The translations under genes and the position numbers were made by a program. Positions 27,305 through 36,389 of a stretch of 64,000 nt of DNA are shown in pieces; position 1 is the stretch's first letter; each line of letters starts with the position of its first letter. This DNA comes from Polyangiaceae bacterium. Its GTDB lineage: Bacteria > Myxococcota_A > Polyangia > Polyangiales > Polyangiaceae. The DNA lies in contig JAICUB010000007.1 of the NCBI GenBank assembly GCA_025936045.1, positions 1 through 64,000 of the forward strand. The letters are read 5' to 3'. Under the pieces are notes generated by a model. The model did not search any database. It was not told the origin of the DNA and worked only from the letters and a program-made list of their open reading frames with translations.

Positions 27305-28858
27305 TCAGGGGAGCGCACAGGAATAGAGGCCGTCGTGCTCCGGATCCTCGCTGTCCCGACCGACGCCCGAGCGCGCGTAAATCACGTGCTCGAGCCCGGC
27401 GTCGACCTGGAAATTCTTGGGATCCATGACGGCGGCTTCGATCAGCGTGGGCGTGCTGCTGCTCGCGGGATCGAGGTACTTCAGGTCGGCGACGTTCGGG
27501 TACACGGTCGGGTCGCTCGCGTTGTCCGTGAAGACGATGCCGCTACCGCGCGCCGCGAGTGCGTCGAGCACGCCCGGCAAAGAAACTACCTCGGTGCCGT
27601 CCATCGCGACGACGTGCAGCGTACCGCCCGTGTCGGCGACGTCGGTGAGGTAGAGCACGAAATTGCCGTCGGCCGTGATGCTCGAGCGCGGCATGGCCGC
27701 GACCGGATCGGCGACGAGTTCGATCGGCTCCGGGTTGAAGCCGTCGGTCGCCACCAGGCGGAGATCGCGCTGGGTGCCGTTGTCGTACGTCACCTTGGTG
27801 GAGTAGAGCGCCATTCCGTAGCTGCTCGTGAACGCGACGGGCTCCGAGAATCCGGTCGTCACGATGGGTTCCGGATCCGCGTAGGGCACGGGCGAGCGAC
27901 GGAGCTGATCACCGACGGTGTAGAGCGCGGCCGAGCCGTCGGGCAGGAGGAAGCCGCGACTCACGCTCGCGTCGATACGATACTGCTGCCCGCCGGTCGC
28001 GTAATAACCCTGATAATCGCTCGTTTGATAAAAGACGCCGTCGCCCGCCGCGTCGGCCGACCAGCTGGGTAGTGCCTCTTCCGCGATCGTCGTCGGATTC
28101 CAGGTCGTCCCGTCGAAGTCGAAGCGCTCAATCGTCGCGTCGCGGCTGTTCGGAGCACAGAACCCGACGAACAGCGCCTCTCCCACGAAACCGAGCGACG
28201 GGCTGCACGTCGTGTCGGACCCGAGCCCCATGCTCGGAATCAACACGTCGTCGGTCGCAAAATCGCTCGACGCGATCATGAGATCGGTCTTCGCTTTCTT
28301 GGTGTTCGTGTTGGCCGTATAGACGACGAAGTCGCCCGAAGCGCTCGCCGCGATGAGCGTCTCCGAATACGTCGTGCTCCCGACTTCCTGCGTTCCGCCG
28401 TCCGCCGTCCAAATCGAGAGATCGCCGACGTTCGCCGTCCAATCGACGTTGCCGAAGTTGAAGACGACACGCCCGCGGATCAGCGTGTTGCCGGGCTCGT
28501 CGCTCACGGTCTCGCTGTCGCCGCCGTCGAGCTTCGACGCGATGAGCTCGTCACCGGCGCGGTAGAGCACCCTGCCGTCGCTCGTGACACCGACCATCGA
28601 GGCAGACCCGGCGGTCACCTGGGCCGGGGCACCGATGGTCGCGCCGGGCCCCGTCGCGTCCCCTCCTGCCGCAGCCGAGGCATCTTGACCCGCGCCTCCC
28701 CCGGCCGCGTTCCCCGCTGTTCCCCCGGATCCGTGCTGTTCCGGGCCGCTTGCGGGCCCGCCGGAGCTCTCGGCCCCGCCGCACCCTGCAAGCGACATGA
28801 GAAGCGCGCCTAAGAGGCTCGCGTTCGTCCCGATGCGCTTGGCGTTCGACTTCGACAT
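27305..28858 (-). CDS. Lipoprotein with TolB/WD40-like beta-propeller
   Basis: 517 residues from ATG 28858 (an ATG 21 bases upstream is possible). Signal peptide with lipobox SLAGC near residue 26, then a Gly/Ser-rich tether to about 75. The rest is a series of short beta-strand units separated by Gly/Asp turns, each of the form D(G)xLYR/VVYTA/FVVYTANT, typical of bacterial six- to eight-bladed propellers (TolB, PD40). Repeats such as LLPDGSAALYTVGDQL and ITADGNFVLYLTDVAD mark blades. There is no catalytic motif. Located divergently from the DyP-catalase fusion with 126 bases between them. Function unknown; probably ligand or protein binding at the cell surface. Confidence 0.72.
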   Translation of the reverse strand: MSKSNAKRIGTNASLLGALLMSLAGCGGAESSGGPASGPEQHGSGGTAGNAAGGGAGQDASAAAGGDATGPGATIGAPAQVTAGSASMVGVTSDGRVLYRAGDELIASKLDGGDSETVSDEPGNTLIRGRVVFNFGNVDWTANVGDLSIWTADGGTQEVGSTTYSETLIAASASGDFVVYTANTNTKKAKTDLMIASSDFATDDVLIPSMGLGSDTTCSPSLGFVGEALFVGFCAPNSRDATIERFDFDGTTWNPTTIAEEALPSWSADAAGDGVFYQTSDYQGYYATGGQQYRIDASVSRGFLLPDGSAALYTVGDQLRRSPVPYADPEPIVTTGFSEPVAFTSSYGMALYSTKVTYDNGTQRDLRLVATDGFNPEPIELVADPVAAMPRSSITADGNFVLYLTDVADTGGTLHVVAMDGTEVVSLPGVLDALAARGSGIVFTDNASDPTVYPNVADLKYLDPASSSTPTLIEAAVMDPKNFQVDAGLEHVIYARSGVGRDSEDPEHDGLYSCALP

Positions 28859-28954
28859 GGCGATGTGACCCATCGCCAAAGCAAGAACGAGGCCGAGCCG
28901 AGCCGCTCAAGTTTTTCTCGTCGCGCTCGTAGGCTTCGCTCTGCTAAAAAAGCT

Positions 28955-28981
28955 TGGCTCGCGAGACGCGCAAGCGAGCCA
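28955..28981 (+). promoter_or_regulatory. 8-bp perfect hairpin covering the ribosome-binding region of the DyP-catalase gene
   Basis: TGGCTCGC (28955-28962) and GCGAGCCA (28974-28981) pair perfectly around an 11-base loop. The 3' arm ends 3 bases before ATG 28985. It could shield the start from ribosomes or be a binding site for a redox regulator in this divergent region. Confidence 0.45.
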
Positions 28982-28984
28982 GGG

Positions 28985-31900
28985 ATGGGTTACGCACCGA
29001 AGACGACCGCGACGCGCCAATTCGCGGGCCTCGTGCTCGCGCGCGTGGAACGGCAACACTGCGACGCGCTCCGCGCGCTCCTGGCCGAGATCCGCGCTCA
29101 GACGCTCGCGACCATGCAGGGTACGCCGCCTCCGGGCGCCATCGTGCCATTTCACCTGCTCGAGACCGTTCATTACGCGCGTTTCGTGCTGCTCGAGGGC
29201 GAAGGCGTGAGGGAGCCGCTCCTCGCCTTTTCCACGAACTACGACGGACCGGAGGGTGAGGACGCCGTGGGCGCGAGCCGTGCGTTTTCGCTGCACGTGA
29301 AGGAGCTCGTCGAGAAGGCGGGGGCGGGGCTCGAGCGTGTATTCGGGCACTGCCACGGCTATCGAGCAGGCCGGCTCGAGGGCTTCATGCGCAAGCACCA
29401 GCGCAAGGCGAGCACCTTCTACGTCGGCTCGTCCGGGCGCAGCCGCAACCAAATCCTCTGGGAACGCGAGCTCAGGCGCGCCGTCGATCGCGTGCTCGAC
29501 CGCGGCGGCTTCGAGCACAGCCGGCCCGAGGTCGTGCGCTCCGCCGTGCTCGCCGCCCTCGCCGAAAGCCACCCGCGTATTCCCCCCTTTCCCGCGCAGC
29601 CGGATCTCGAACGGCGCGTCACGCTGCTCGTGACGCTGCTCGTCGCGGGAGCGTTCGTGCTCGCAGCGGTCGGGGTCACGCTCGGCGTCGCGCTCGGTGG
29701 GTCGCCGTGGCAATGGGTACTCGGCGTCGGGAGCATCCTCGCGTTCGCCGGCGCGCTCGTCGCTCGTTTTCGCTGGCTCGAGCTCACTGATCCGCAATTT
29801 CAACCGACGCAAGGGGCGGGCGGCGTTGCTTCCTTCGAGCACGCCTCCGCCGACGAGAACGAGTTTCTGCAAAACCAACTCACGCACTTGGTGCCGCTGA
29901 AACCGGGCCCCTTGCGTTGGCTCTTGATTCGGGCGGTATTTCTCGCGCTCGATTTTCTGGCTGCGAATCGCTACAACAAGGGCAAGCTCGGCGGCATCCC
30001 CTCGATCCATTTCGCGCGCTGGGTGCTGGTCGAGAACCGCGGGGTGCTCTTCTTCAGCAACTTCGACAGCTCCTGGCCGAGCTACCTCGGAGACTTCATC
30101 GACCAGGCGAGCAGCGGCCTCACCGCCGTCTGGAGCAACACGGTCGGCTACCCGCGCACGACCTGGTTGCTCGAGGCCGGCTCACGCGACGCCGCGCGCT
30201 TCCTCGCATGGACGCGCGCACACCAGCACCCGACGAACGTTTGGTACGCGGCGTACCCCGGCCTCTCCATCGTCAACGTCAACGCGAACACGGAGATCCG
30301 ACGCGGGCTCGCCGATCCCGGTTGCCTCGACGCGGCGACCTGGCTCTTCCATCTGCGCGGCGTCGATCGCGCCGCGGCGGACGAGCTCTACGGCGACGAA
30401 CGCCGCGCCTTTCCGCTCCCGTTCGACGACATCCAGGGCATCATACTCTGGGGTTATGGTCACATGCCTGAGGCACGCTACCTCATGTTCCGCGTGCCGC
30501 AGGCGACGCAGGCGGCGCGCGCCTTTCTCGCGGGGTTGCCGCTCACGTCCGCCGGCGGCGAGCGCACGGAGGAGCCGCCCGAACCGCTCGTGAACGTGGC
30601 GTTCACGCACGCAGGCCTCGTCGCGCTCGAAATGGACCCTGCGCTCCGCGCCGGCTTCTCGACACCCTTCGTCCAGGGCTCGGAACATCCGTATCGCGCG
30701 CGGGTGAACGGCGACGTCGGAGCGAGCGCGCCGGAACATTGGGACTGGGGTTCGCCCGACAATCCCGTCCACGTCGTCTTGCTGGTGTTCGCGGCGACGC
30801 CCGCGAGCGTCGAGCGCCATGCCGCCGATTTCGTCGCGCAGGCGCGCGCGGCCGGGCTCGAGCTCGTGACGGCGCTCGAAGGCACGACGCTGCCCGGACG
30901 CAAAGAGCACTTCGGCTTCCGCGACGGCATCGCGCAGCCGGAGCTCAAAGGCAGTGGACGCGGGGGCCTCGAAGGCAACCTGGTCGACGCGGGCGAGTTC
31001 TTGCTCGGGCACCGTGACGGCTACGGCAACGTCTCCACGAGCCCCGAGAGCACGGCCGGGTTCGCGTGGGGCGCGAACGGCAGCTATCTCGTGTTTCGCC
31101 AGCTGGAACAAGACGTGGAGGCGTTCTGGCGTTACGCGGCGAGCGTCGACGGGAACGACCCGATCAAGGCGGCGAGCAAGCTCGTCGGACGCTGGCCGAG
31201 CGGCGCGCCGCTCGTGCGTCACCCGAACGTCGATCCCGAATCGCCGCGCTTCGCCGACGACGACACCTTCACGTACCTGAGCGGCGACGACGACAACGAT
31301 CGCTACGGCGCGCGCTGCCCGTTCGGCGCGCACATCCGCCGCACGAACCCGCGCGATTGGCAGCTCGGCGAGACACCGGCCGCGTCGCTCGAGCTCGCGA
31401 ACCTGCATCGGATCCTCCGCCGCGGCCGCCCGTACGGCGAGCCGCTCGATCCGGCGATGGTGCCCGCCGAGCTCGTGCGCCGCTCGCTCGCTACGGAGTC
31501 CGGGAAAAAGCGCGCTGAACGCGGTCTCCAATTCTTGTGCTTCAACACGAACATCGACCGTGGCTTCGAGTTCGTGCAGCAGCAATGGTCGAGCAACCCC
31601 AAATTCGCGCGACAAAGCGCTGATCCGGATCCGCTCTTCGGGCTGCATCAGGAGCCGGGAGCGCTCGCCCTCGAGCCGCCGGTGTTCACGCGCCAGAGCG
31701 ACGTCAAGCAAGGGCTCTTGCCGCGCACGCCGGGCCTCTCGCGGTTCGTACGCGTGCGCGGGAGCGCGTACCTGTTCATGCCGTCGATCCCGGCCGTGCG
31801 TTTGCTCGCCCGCGGCGTGTGCCGGCCCTCGGCCGCCGCAGCGCTCGAGCGGGTGCCGGACGACGAGCAGCTCTACATCGACCAACTGATCGACACGCTG

Positions 31901-32833
31901 CGCGACAAGATGCGCCGTGACTACGCGGGCAAGCTCACGCTGCGCGACGCGCACCCCAAGATGCACGGCCTCGTCCGCGCGACGTTGCGTGTCCAGCCGG
32001 ATTTGCCCGCGGAGCTCCGCGTCGGCGTGTTCGCCGAGCCCAAGACTTACGCGGCGTGGGTGCGCTTCTCGAACGCCTCGGGCGAGGTCGGAAACGACGA
32101 CGACAAGGACATTCGCGGCGTCGCGATCAAGCTCATGGACGTCCCGCCGCCGAAGCTCCTCGAAGGAGCCGAAGGCTGCGCGACGCACGACTTCATCCTG
32201 ATCAGCGCGGACGTGTTCGTCGCGCGCGATGTCCGCGAGTTCAGCGGCCTGGTCGCGGCCGTCACGAGCGGCTCGGCGTGGAATGGCGTGTCGTTTCTGC
32301 TCGCGCATCCGCGCATCGCGCTCGCGGTGGCGCGCACGCGCGCGCGCCACGCGAGCCCCGCCGCCATTCGCTACTTCAGCGTCGTTCCTTACCTCTACGG
32401 CGCTGCGGCGGCGAAATACTCGCTCACGCCCGCGGACACCGCTGCGGCGCTGCCCCCTCTGCCGCGCAGCCCGAACTACCTGCGCGACGCGCTCAAGCTG
32501 CGCCTCCGCGAGAGCGCCGTCCGCTTCGATTTCTCGGTGCAGCTTCGTACCGAGCCCGCGCGCATGCCGATCGAAGATCCGAGCGTCCGCTGGGACGAGC
32601 GCGCCGCGCCCTTCCATAAGGTAGCGACCCTCGAAATCCCTCCGCAGGAGTTCGACACTCCGGAGCGTCAGCACTTCGCCGAAAACCTCTCCTACAACCC
32701 CTGGCGCTGCCTGCCTGAACATCGCCCCCTCGGCGGGATCAGCCGCGCGCGGAGGCAAGTGTACCGCGCTCTTTCCGCCTACCGTCACGATCGCAACGCG
32801 GAGCCGAGCGACGAACCGGATCCGGATACTTAG
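28985..32833 (+). CDS. Giant DyP-type peroxidase fused to a catalase-like domain, with duplicated N-terminal module and membrane segment
   Basis: 1282 residues from ATG 28985 (a GTG at 28865 would add 40 basic residues and run into the divergent promoter). Layout: an N-terminal module around 63-125 (HYARFVLLEG), two hydrophobic helices about 206-262, a second copy of the module about 342-470 (HFARWVLVEN), then a DyP peroxidase about 480-940 with the distal Asp in GFRDGI (644-649), proximal heme His783 in CPFGAHIRRTNPRD and FNTNIDRGFEFVQQQW. Residues about 960-1282 match the catalase superfamily, y4iL-like branch: HPKMHGLVRA at 990 (distal-His candidate), WVRFSNASGE near 1026, DIRGVAIKLMDV and YFSVVPYLYG. 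A canonical proximal-Tyr motif was not found. So two heme domains may share one chain. Isolated DyP proteins are about 300-500 residues. Confidence 0.85.
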   Translation: MGYAPKTTATRQFAGLVLARVERQHCDALRALLAEIRAQTLATMQGTPPPGAIVPFHLLETVHYARFVLLEGEGVREPLLAFSTNYDGPEGEDAVGASRAFSLHVKELVEKAGAGLERVFGHCHGYRAGRLEGFMRKHQRKASTFYVGSSGRSRNQILWERELRRAVDRVLDRGGFEHSRPEVVRSAVLAALAESHPRIPPFPAQPDLERRVTLLVTLLVAGAFVLAAVGVTLGVALGGSPWQWVLGVGSILAFAGALVARFRWLELTDPQFQPTQGAGGVASFEHASADENEFLQNQLTHLVPLKPGPLRWLLIRAVFLALDFLAANRYNKGKLGGIPSIHFARWVLVENRGVLFFSNFDSSWPSYLGDFIDQASSGLTAVWSNTVGYPRTTWLLEAGSRDAARFLAWTRAHQHPTNVWYAAYPGLSIVNVNANTEIRRGLADPGCLDAATWLFHLRGVDRAAADELYGDERRAFPLPFDDIQGIILWGYGHMPEARYLMFRVPQATQAARAFLAGLPLTSAGGERTEEPPEPLVNVAFTHAGLVALEMDPALRAGFSTPFVQGSEHPYRARVNGDVGASAPEHWDWGSPDNPVHVVLLVFAATPASVERHAADFVAQARAAGLELVTALEGTTLPGRKEHFGFRDGIAQPELKGSGRGGLEGNLVDAGEFLLGHRDGYGNVSTSPESTAGFAWGANGSYLVFRQLEQDVEAFWRYAASVDGNDPIKAASKLVGRWPSGAPLVRHPNVDPESPRFADDDTFTYLSGDDDNDRYGARCPFGAHIRRTNPRDWQLGETPAASLELANLHRILRRGRPYGEPLDPAMVPAELVRRSLATESGKKRAERGLQFLCFNTNIDRGFEFVQQQWSSNPKFARQSADPDPLFGLHQEPGALALEPPVFTRQSDVKQGLLPRTPGLSRFVRVRGSAYLFMPSIPAVRLLARGVCRPSAAAALERVPDDEQLYIDQLIDTLRDKMRRDYAGKLTLRDAHPKMHGLVRATLRVQPDLPAELRVGVFAEPKTYAAWVRFSNASGEVGNDDDKDIRGVAIKLMDVPPPKLLEGAEGCATHDFILISADVFVARDVREFSGLVAAVTSGSAWNGVSFLLAHPRIALAVARTRARHASPAAIRYFSVVPYLYGAAAAKYSLTPADTAAALPPLPRSPNYLRDALKLRLRESAVRFDFSVQLRTEPARMPIEDPSVRWDERAAPFHKVATLEIPPQEFDTPERQHFAENLSYNPWRCLPEHRPLGGISRARRQVYRALSAYRHDRNAEPSDEPDPDT

Positions 32834-32932
32834 CGAACGCGAACGGTCGCGCCTTGCGCGCTCGAACGCAAACGCGGCGCCGTCCGCGCGGAACGCCGCG
32901 CCCGTCCTCGGGTAGAGCGCCGATCGGCTTCC

Positions 32933-33571
32933 TCAACCGCGCACGCTTTTTTTCACGAGCACGAGGACGCCGCCGTTGCCGCCGAGCGCGGGCGGCGCCG
33001 TGCGAAACGCGAGTACGTGAGCCGCGGCCGGCGTCGCCGTGAGCCACTCTGCGATGGCGCCGCGCAGCACGCCCGCACCGCCGGGTGAATGCCGGCCCTG
33101 GCCGACGATCACGAGCACGAGGCTCGTGCCCGCCGCGCTCTCTTCCGCCAAGAATGCCGCCAGCCGACGCTCGGCCACGGCGACGCGTAAGCCATGGAGA
33201 TCGAGCGTCGCACGCGGAGTGCCTCGCAACGACGCACGCGCACTCGCGGCAAGCTTGCGCCGAGCGCCTTCGACGAAACCGTCGTCGGCCGTGACGATGA
33301 ATTCGAGCGGCTGCGCGCTCTGGGGACTCGCCAGCGCCTTCTTCGGCAAGGGGACGCGCCGCTTGGCGTCCGCAAGCGGTACCACACCGCTCGCAGCCGC
33401 CGCGTGCGCGAAGCTCGGAGCCGGAGTCGGCGGCGGAACGGCCGCCTTGCGCGTTTTCGACGCCAGTCCCGCGAGCGGACGGTGGGGCGGAAATTTGCGG
33501 CGGGCAGGCACGCGGCGTTCATGGCTCAGGGGCTGGCCGAAGCCAACCCCGAGTCCTCCGAGCGCTGGCAT
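32933..33571 (-). CDS. Smr (small MutS-related) domain protein
   Basis: 212 residues. The first 85 residues are basic and Pro/Ala-rich and hold no fold; a downstream start cannot be excluded. The C-terminal Smr domain is clear: ATLDLHGLRVAVAERRL (LDLHG motif), LVIVGQGRHSPGGAGVLRGA (HGxG-type with GxG loop) and AFRTAPPALGGNGGVLVL. Smr domains are nicking endonucleases for branched DNA or ribosome-rescue factors. It lies at the downstream end of the ABC exporter and DUF1854 genes, 9 bases after the DUF1854 stop, so it may be cotranscribed. Convergent with the DyP-catalase gene over 99 empty bases. Confidence 0.85.
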   Translation of the reverse strand: MPALGGLGVGFGQPLSHERRVPARRKFPPHRPLAGLASKTRKAAVPPPTPAPSFAHAAAASGVVPLADAKRRVPLPKKALASPQSAQPLEFIVTADDGFVEGARRKLAASARASLRGTPRATLDLHGLRVAVAERRLAAFLAEESAAGTSLVLVIVGQGRHSPGGAGVLRGAIAEWLTATPAAAHVLAFRTAPPALGGNGGVLVLVKKSVRG

Positions 33572-33580
33572 GCGCCCGCC

Positions 33581-34129
33581 TCAGCCGGCAAATCCGCGCA
33601 AAATCGAGCGGCTCTTCGCATCGAGGCGCGTGAGGTCGCGCACGCGGTACGAGTCCCCGCACACGTCCTCGATGATCCAGACACCGTCGCCGAGCTCGCG
33701 CGGCCACGCGTCGAGAGGCGTCTGAAAGCGGCGCGGACCCCGGTCGGTCTCGACGTTCCACGTACGAAGCTCGAAATCCTCCTCGACCGCGGAGACGCCC
33801 ACGATGTCGAGAACGAAGCCGGCTTGCGAGAGCGCGCCCTCGAGCGCCGCTCGCGAAACGCCGTCGAGCTCCCGCGCGTCGCTCACGAAGGCACGCTCCG
33901 TACCGTCCGCGTCGCGCAAGCTCAGGTAACGCGCAGGGGCGGACCAAGGAAAGCAACGCACGAGCTCGACTGGAGTTTCACCCCGCGCGTCGATGACCCA
34001 GAGTCGCCCGTCGACGCGACGCTCGACCAAGAAGGTGCTCTTGCGGGCGCTCGACCTGTCGCTCCACACGGAGACGTCGGACGGAGCGGCGGTAAAAGCC
34101 AGGCCACGGAGCTGATTTTCAAGCGGCAT
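33581..34129 (-). CDS. DUF1854 protein, cyanophycin-associated family member
   Basis: 182 residues. ATG 34129 lies inside the end of the ABC exporter gene (11-base overlap), pointing to coupled translation. The DUF1854 pattern is visible: VELVRCFPWSAPARYLSLRD, ELDGVSRAALEGALSQAGFV, WNVETDRGPRRFQTP and GVWIIEDVCGDSYRVRDLT. This family usually accompanies an ABC exporter and, in some bacteria, cyanophycin genes; its biochemical role is not known to me. No cyanophycin synthetase or cyanophycinase is visible in the window. Confidence 0.82.
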   Translation of the reverse strand: MPLENQLRGLAFTAAPSDVSVWSDRSSARKSTFLVERRVDGRLWVIDARGETPVELVRCFPWSAPARYLSLRDADGTERAFVSDARELDGVSRAALEGALSQAGFVLDIVGVSAVEEDFELRTWNVETDRGPRRFQTPLDAWPRELGDGVWIIEDVCGDSYRVRDLTRLDAKSRSILRGFAG

Positions 34130-36389
34130 GATGGAGTTCCTGTTGCAGAGTGACGAGCTTGCGATAGGTGCCGTTCGGCAGCGCCAAGAGCTCGGCATGC
34201 GTGCCTTGCTCGACGAGCTTGCCGTTTTCGATCACGAAGACGCGCGACGCCTTGTGCAGCGTCGAGAGCCGATGCGCGATCGCGAACACGGTGCGGCCCG
34301 CGACGAGGCGGTCCATTGCCTGCTGAATCTTCTGCTCGGTCTCGGTATCGACCGCGCTCGTCGCCTCGTCGAGGATCAGGATGCGCGGGTCGCGCAAAAT
34401 GGCTCGCGCGATGCTCACGCGCTGGCGCTCGCCGCCCGACAGCGTGTGACCGCGCTCGCCGACGATGGTGTCGTAGCCGAGGGGCAGCTTGCACACGAAG
34501 TCGTGCACGTTCGCGGCGCGCGCCGCTTCGACCACTTGGTCGAGCGTCGCGTCGGGCATGCCGTAACGGATGTTCTCGAGCACGCTGCCGTGAAACAGGT
34601 ACGGATCCTGGAGCACGATGCCTACCTGGCGCCGGTACGCACCCTGGTCGAGATCGCGCAAATCCACGCCGTCGACGCGCACGGAGCCGCCCGTCACGTC
34701 GTAAAAGCGCGTGAGTAGGTTCGCGAGCGTGCTCTTGCCGCCGCCGGAGGGACCCACGAGACCGATGAGCTCGCCGGGCTGCACGTGAAAGGAGACCCCA
34801 CGGACGACCTGACGAATGCCGTCGTAGCTGAACGTCACGTCGCGGAACTCGACGTCGCCGCGGAGCGTACCCGGGCGCACCGGATCCGCGCGATCGACGA
34901 CCTCGGGCTTGGTGTCGAGCACCTCGAACACGCGGTGCGCCGAGGTGGTCGCACGGTGCAAGATGCGCGCAACCTGGCCCACCGTCTCGATGGGCTGCAC
35001 GAACATCGCGCTATAGAGCAAGAACGAGACGAACGTCCCGAGGCTCAGGGGCGCGCCGAGCCACGAGTGCCCGCCGAGCAGGCGCGGCAGCGCGAAGGCC
35101 CACACGGCGAGCGCCGTCAGCTGGATGCCGAACGTGAGGCGCGGCCAAAAGCCCGTCCACACGGCGTGGATGCGATTGAACTCGCCCACGACGTCGTGGT
35201 TACGGGCGGCAAAACGGCGGTTTTCGTGCTGCTCCTGGTTGAACGCCTTGACGACGCGCATGCCGGGGATGGTGTCGGACAAGAGGTCCGTCACGAGCGA
35301 CCACTTGCGCCAGGCACGCACGAAGAGCCGCTCCATGCTCTGACCGTTCTTGTAAATCGCGAAGCAGAGCAGCGGCACGGGCGCGGTCATCACGAGCCCG
35401 AGCGCGGGATCGAGCGAAAGCAGCACCGCGCCGAGGCACACGAGCGTCACGAGCGACAGCGACACCTCCACCACACCGAACGCCAGGAACTCCCACAGCC
35501 GATCGGTGTCGGCGCTCACGCGCGTAATGAGGCTGCCCGTCTTCTTGCGCGAGAAAAAGCTCATGCTCAGGCGATGCAGGTGCGCGTACACCTCGTCGCG
35601 CAGATCCCCCGCCACGAGCTCGCCGAGCTCCGCCATCAGCCGGAGCCGCGCCCACAGGCAGAGCTGGCGCAGCACGTAGACTGCACCCATCGCGAACACG
35701 CTGAGCCACGCGTGCCGAACGACGGCGGGTGCCGCGGCGGCTCCGCGTTGAACCGGGCCGATCACCTGGTCGACCAAGCGTCCCGTGATGAACGGCGGAA
35801 GCATGGAAAGTGCCGCAATCGCCACGGCCGCGGTCGTTCCGAGCGCTACGCGTGCCCGGTAGCGGTCGAGGTAGGACAAGAGCCTCCACACCACGGCGAG
35901 CTTGTTCGGCGCGACGAGCGCCTGAGCTTCGCGGACGGGACCGAAGACGGCGTCTCGATACGCGCGCTCGGCGTCCGCCGTCTCCACCGTGCGCCCTTCG
36001 AGCGCCTGCTCGAGCACGAACGCGACGGCATCGACCGCACGGCGCTGGCGCTGCGTGAAACGCAGCTCGGCGAGAGGCGCATGTCCGGGCTCGCCGTGAA
36101 GCCGGAGCACGCGACACGAAAGTCCCGCGTCATGGCTCACGGCCTTGACGGCCGAGCGCGGGAAGCTCGATACGAAGCCGAGCTCCACCACCGCGACCGC
36201 GTGCTCGCCGAGCACCAGCCAGCGCTCGCAAAAGCGAAGTTTCTCGTCGAGATCGACGAGGGCATAGCGCACGACTTTGCCGCCGAGCGCGCCGTGCGCG
36301 AGACGGCGCGCGGCTTCGGGTAAGGCGGCAGGCTGGCCCAAGTAGCGGGCAAACAGCGCGTCGTCTAAAAGTTCGGATTTAACGGACAT
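34119..36389 (-). CDS. ABC exporter (fused membrane and ATPase domains) with extra N-terminal domain
   Basis: 756 residues from ATG 36389. The first 150 residues precede the transporter core and look like a small globular domain (WLVLGEHAVAVVELGFVSSF), as in exporters that pair with DUF1854. Six membrane helices occupy about 170-455. The ATPase follows: Walker A GLVGPSGGGKSTLANLL, Q-loop GIVLQDPYLFHGS, signature TLSGGERQRVSIARA, Walker B ILILDEATSAVD and the switch His in FAIAHRLSTL. Works as a homodimer in the cytoplasmic membrane. Cargo unknown. Overlaps DUF1854 by 11 bases. A hairpin lies at 36420-36438, upstream of its start. Confidence 0.92.
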   Translation of the reverse strand: MSVKSELLDDALFARYLGQPAALPEAARRLAHGALGGKVVRYALVDLDEKLRFCERWLVLGEHAVAVVELGFVSSFPRSAVKAVSHDAGLSCRVLRLHGEPGHAPLAELRFTQRQRRAVDAVAFVLEQALEGRTVETADAERAYRDAVFGPVREAQALVAPNKLAVVWRLLSYLDRYRARVALGTTAAVAIAALSMLPPFITGRLVDQVIGPVQRGAAAAPAVVRHAWLSVFAMGAVYVLRQLCLWARLRLMAELGELVAGDLRDEVYAHLHRLSMSFFSRKKTGSLITRVSADTDRLWEFLAFGVVEVSLSLVTLVCLGAVLLSLDPALGLVMTAPVPLLCFAIYKNGQSMERLFVRAWRKWSLVTDLLSDTIPGMRVVKAFNQEQHENRRFAARNHDVVGEFNRIHAVWTGFWPRLTFGIQLTALAVWAFALPRLLGGHSWLGAPLSLGTFVSFLLYSAMFVQPIETVGQVARILHRATTSAHRVFEVLDTKPEVVDRADPVRPGTLRGDVEFRDVTFSYDGIRQVVRGVSFHVQPGELIGLVGPSGGGKSTLANLLTRFYDVTGGSVRVDGVDLRDLDQGAYRRQVGIVLQDPYLFHGSVLENIRYGMPDATLDQVVEAARAANVHDFVCKLPLGYDTIVGERGHTLSGGERQRVSIARAILRDPRILILDEATSAVDTETEQKIQQAMDRLVAGRTVFAIAHRLSTLHKASRVFVIENGKLVEQGTHAELLALPNGTYRKLVTLQQELHHAA

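Noticed and set aside
28865..28984. GTG 28865 as start of the DyP-catalase fusion
   Set aside because: It would add 40 Arg/Ser-rich residues and overlap the probable divergent promoter; ATG 28985 is next to a better-placed start, though not fully settled.
30182..32788. An 868-residue open frame on the minus strand across the DyP-catalase gene
   Set aside because: It is Arg/Ala/Val-rich with no recognisable domain and mirrors a well-supported plus-strand gene; in very GC-rich DNA such antisense frames are expected.
33581..36389. Calling the ABC exporter a drug or toxin exporter, or part of a cyanophycin system
   Set aside because: The motifs support only a type I exporter; neither cargo nor cyanophycin genes are visible.
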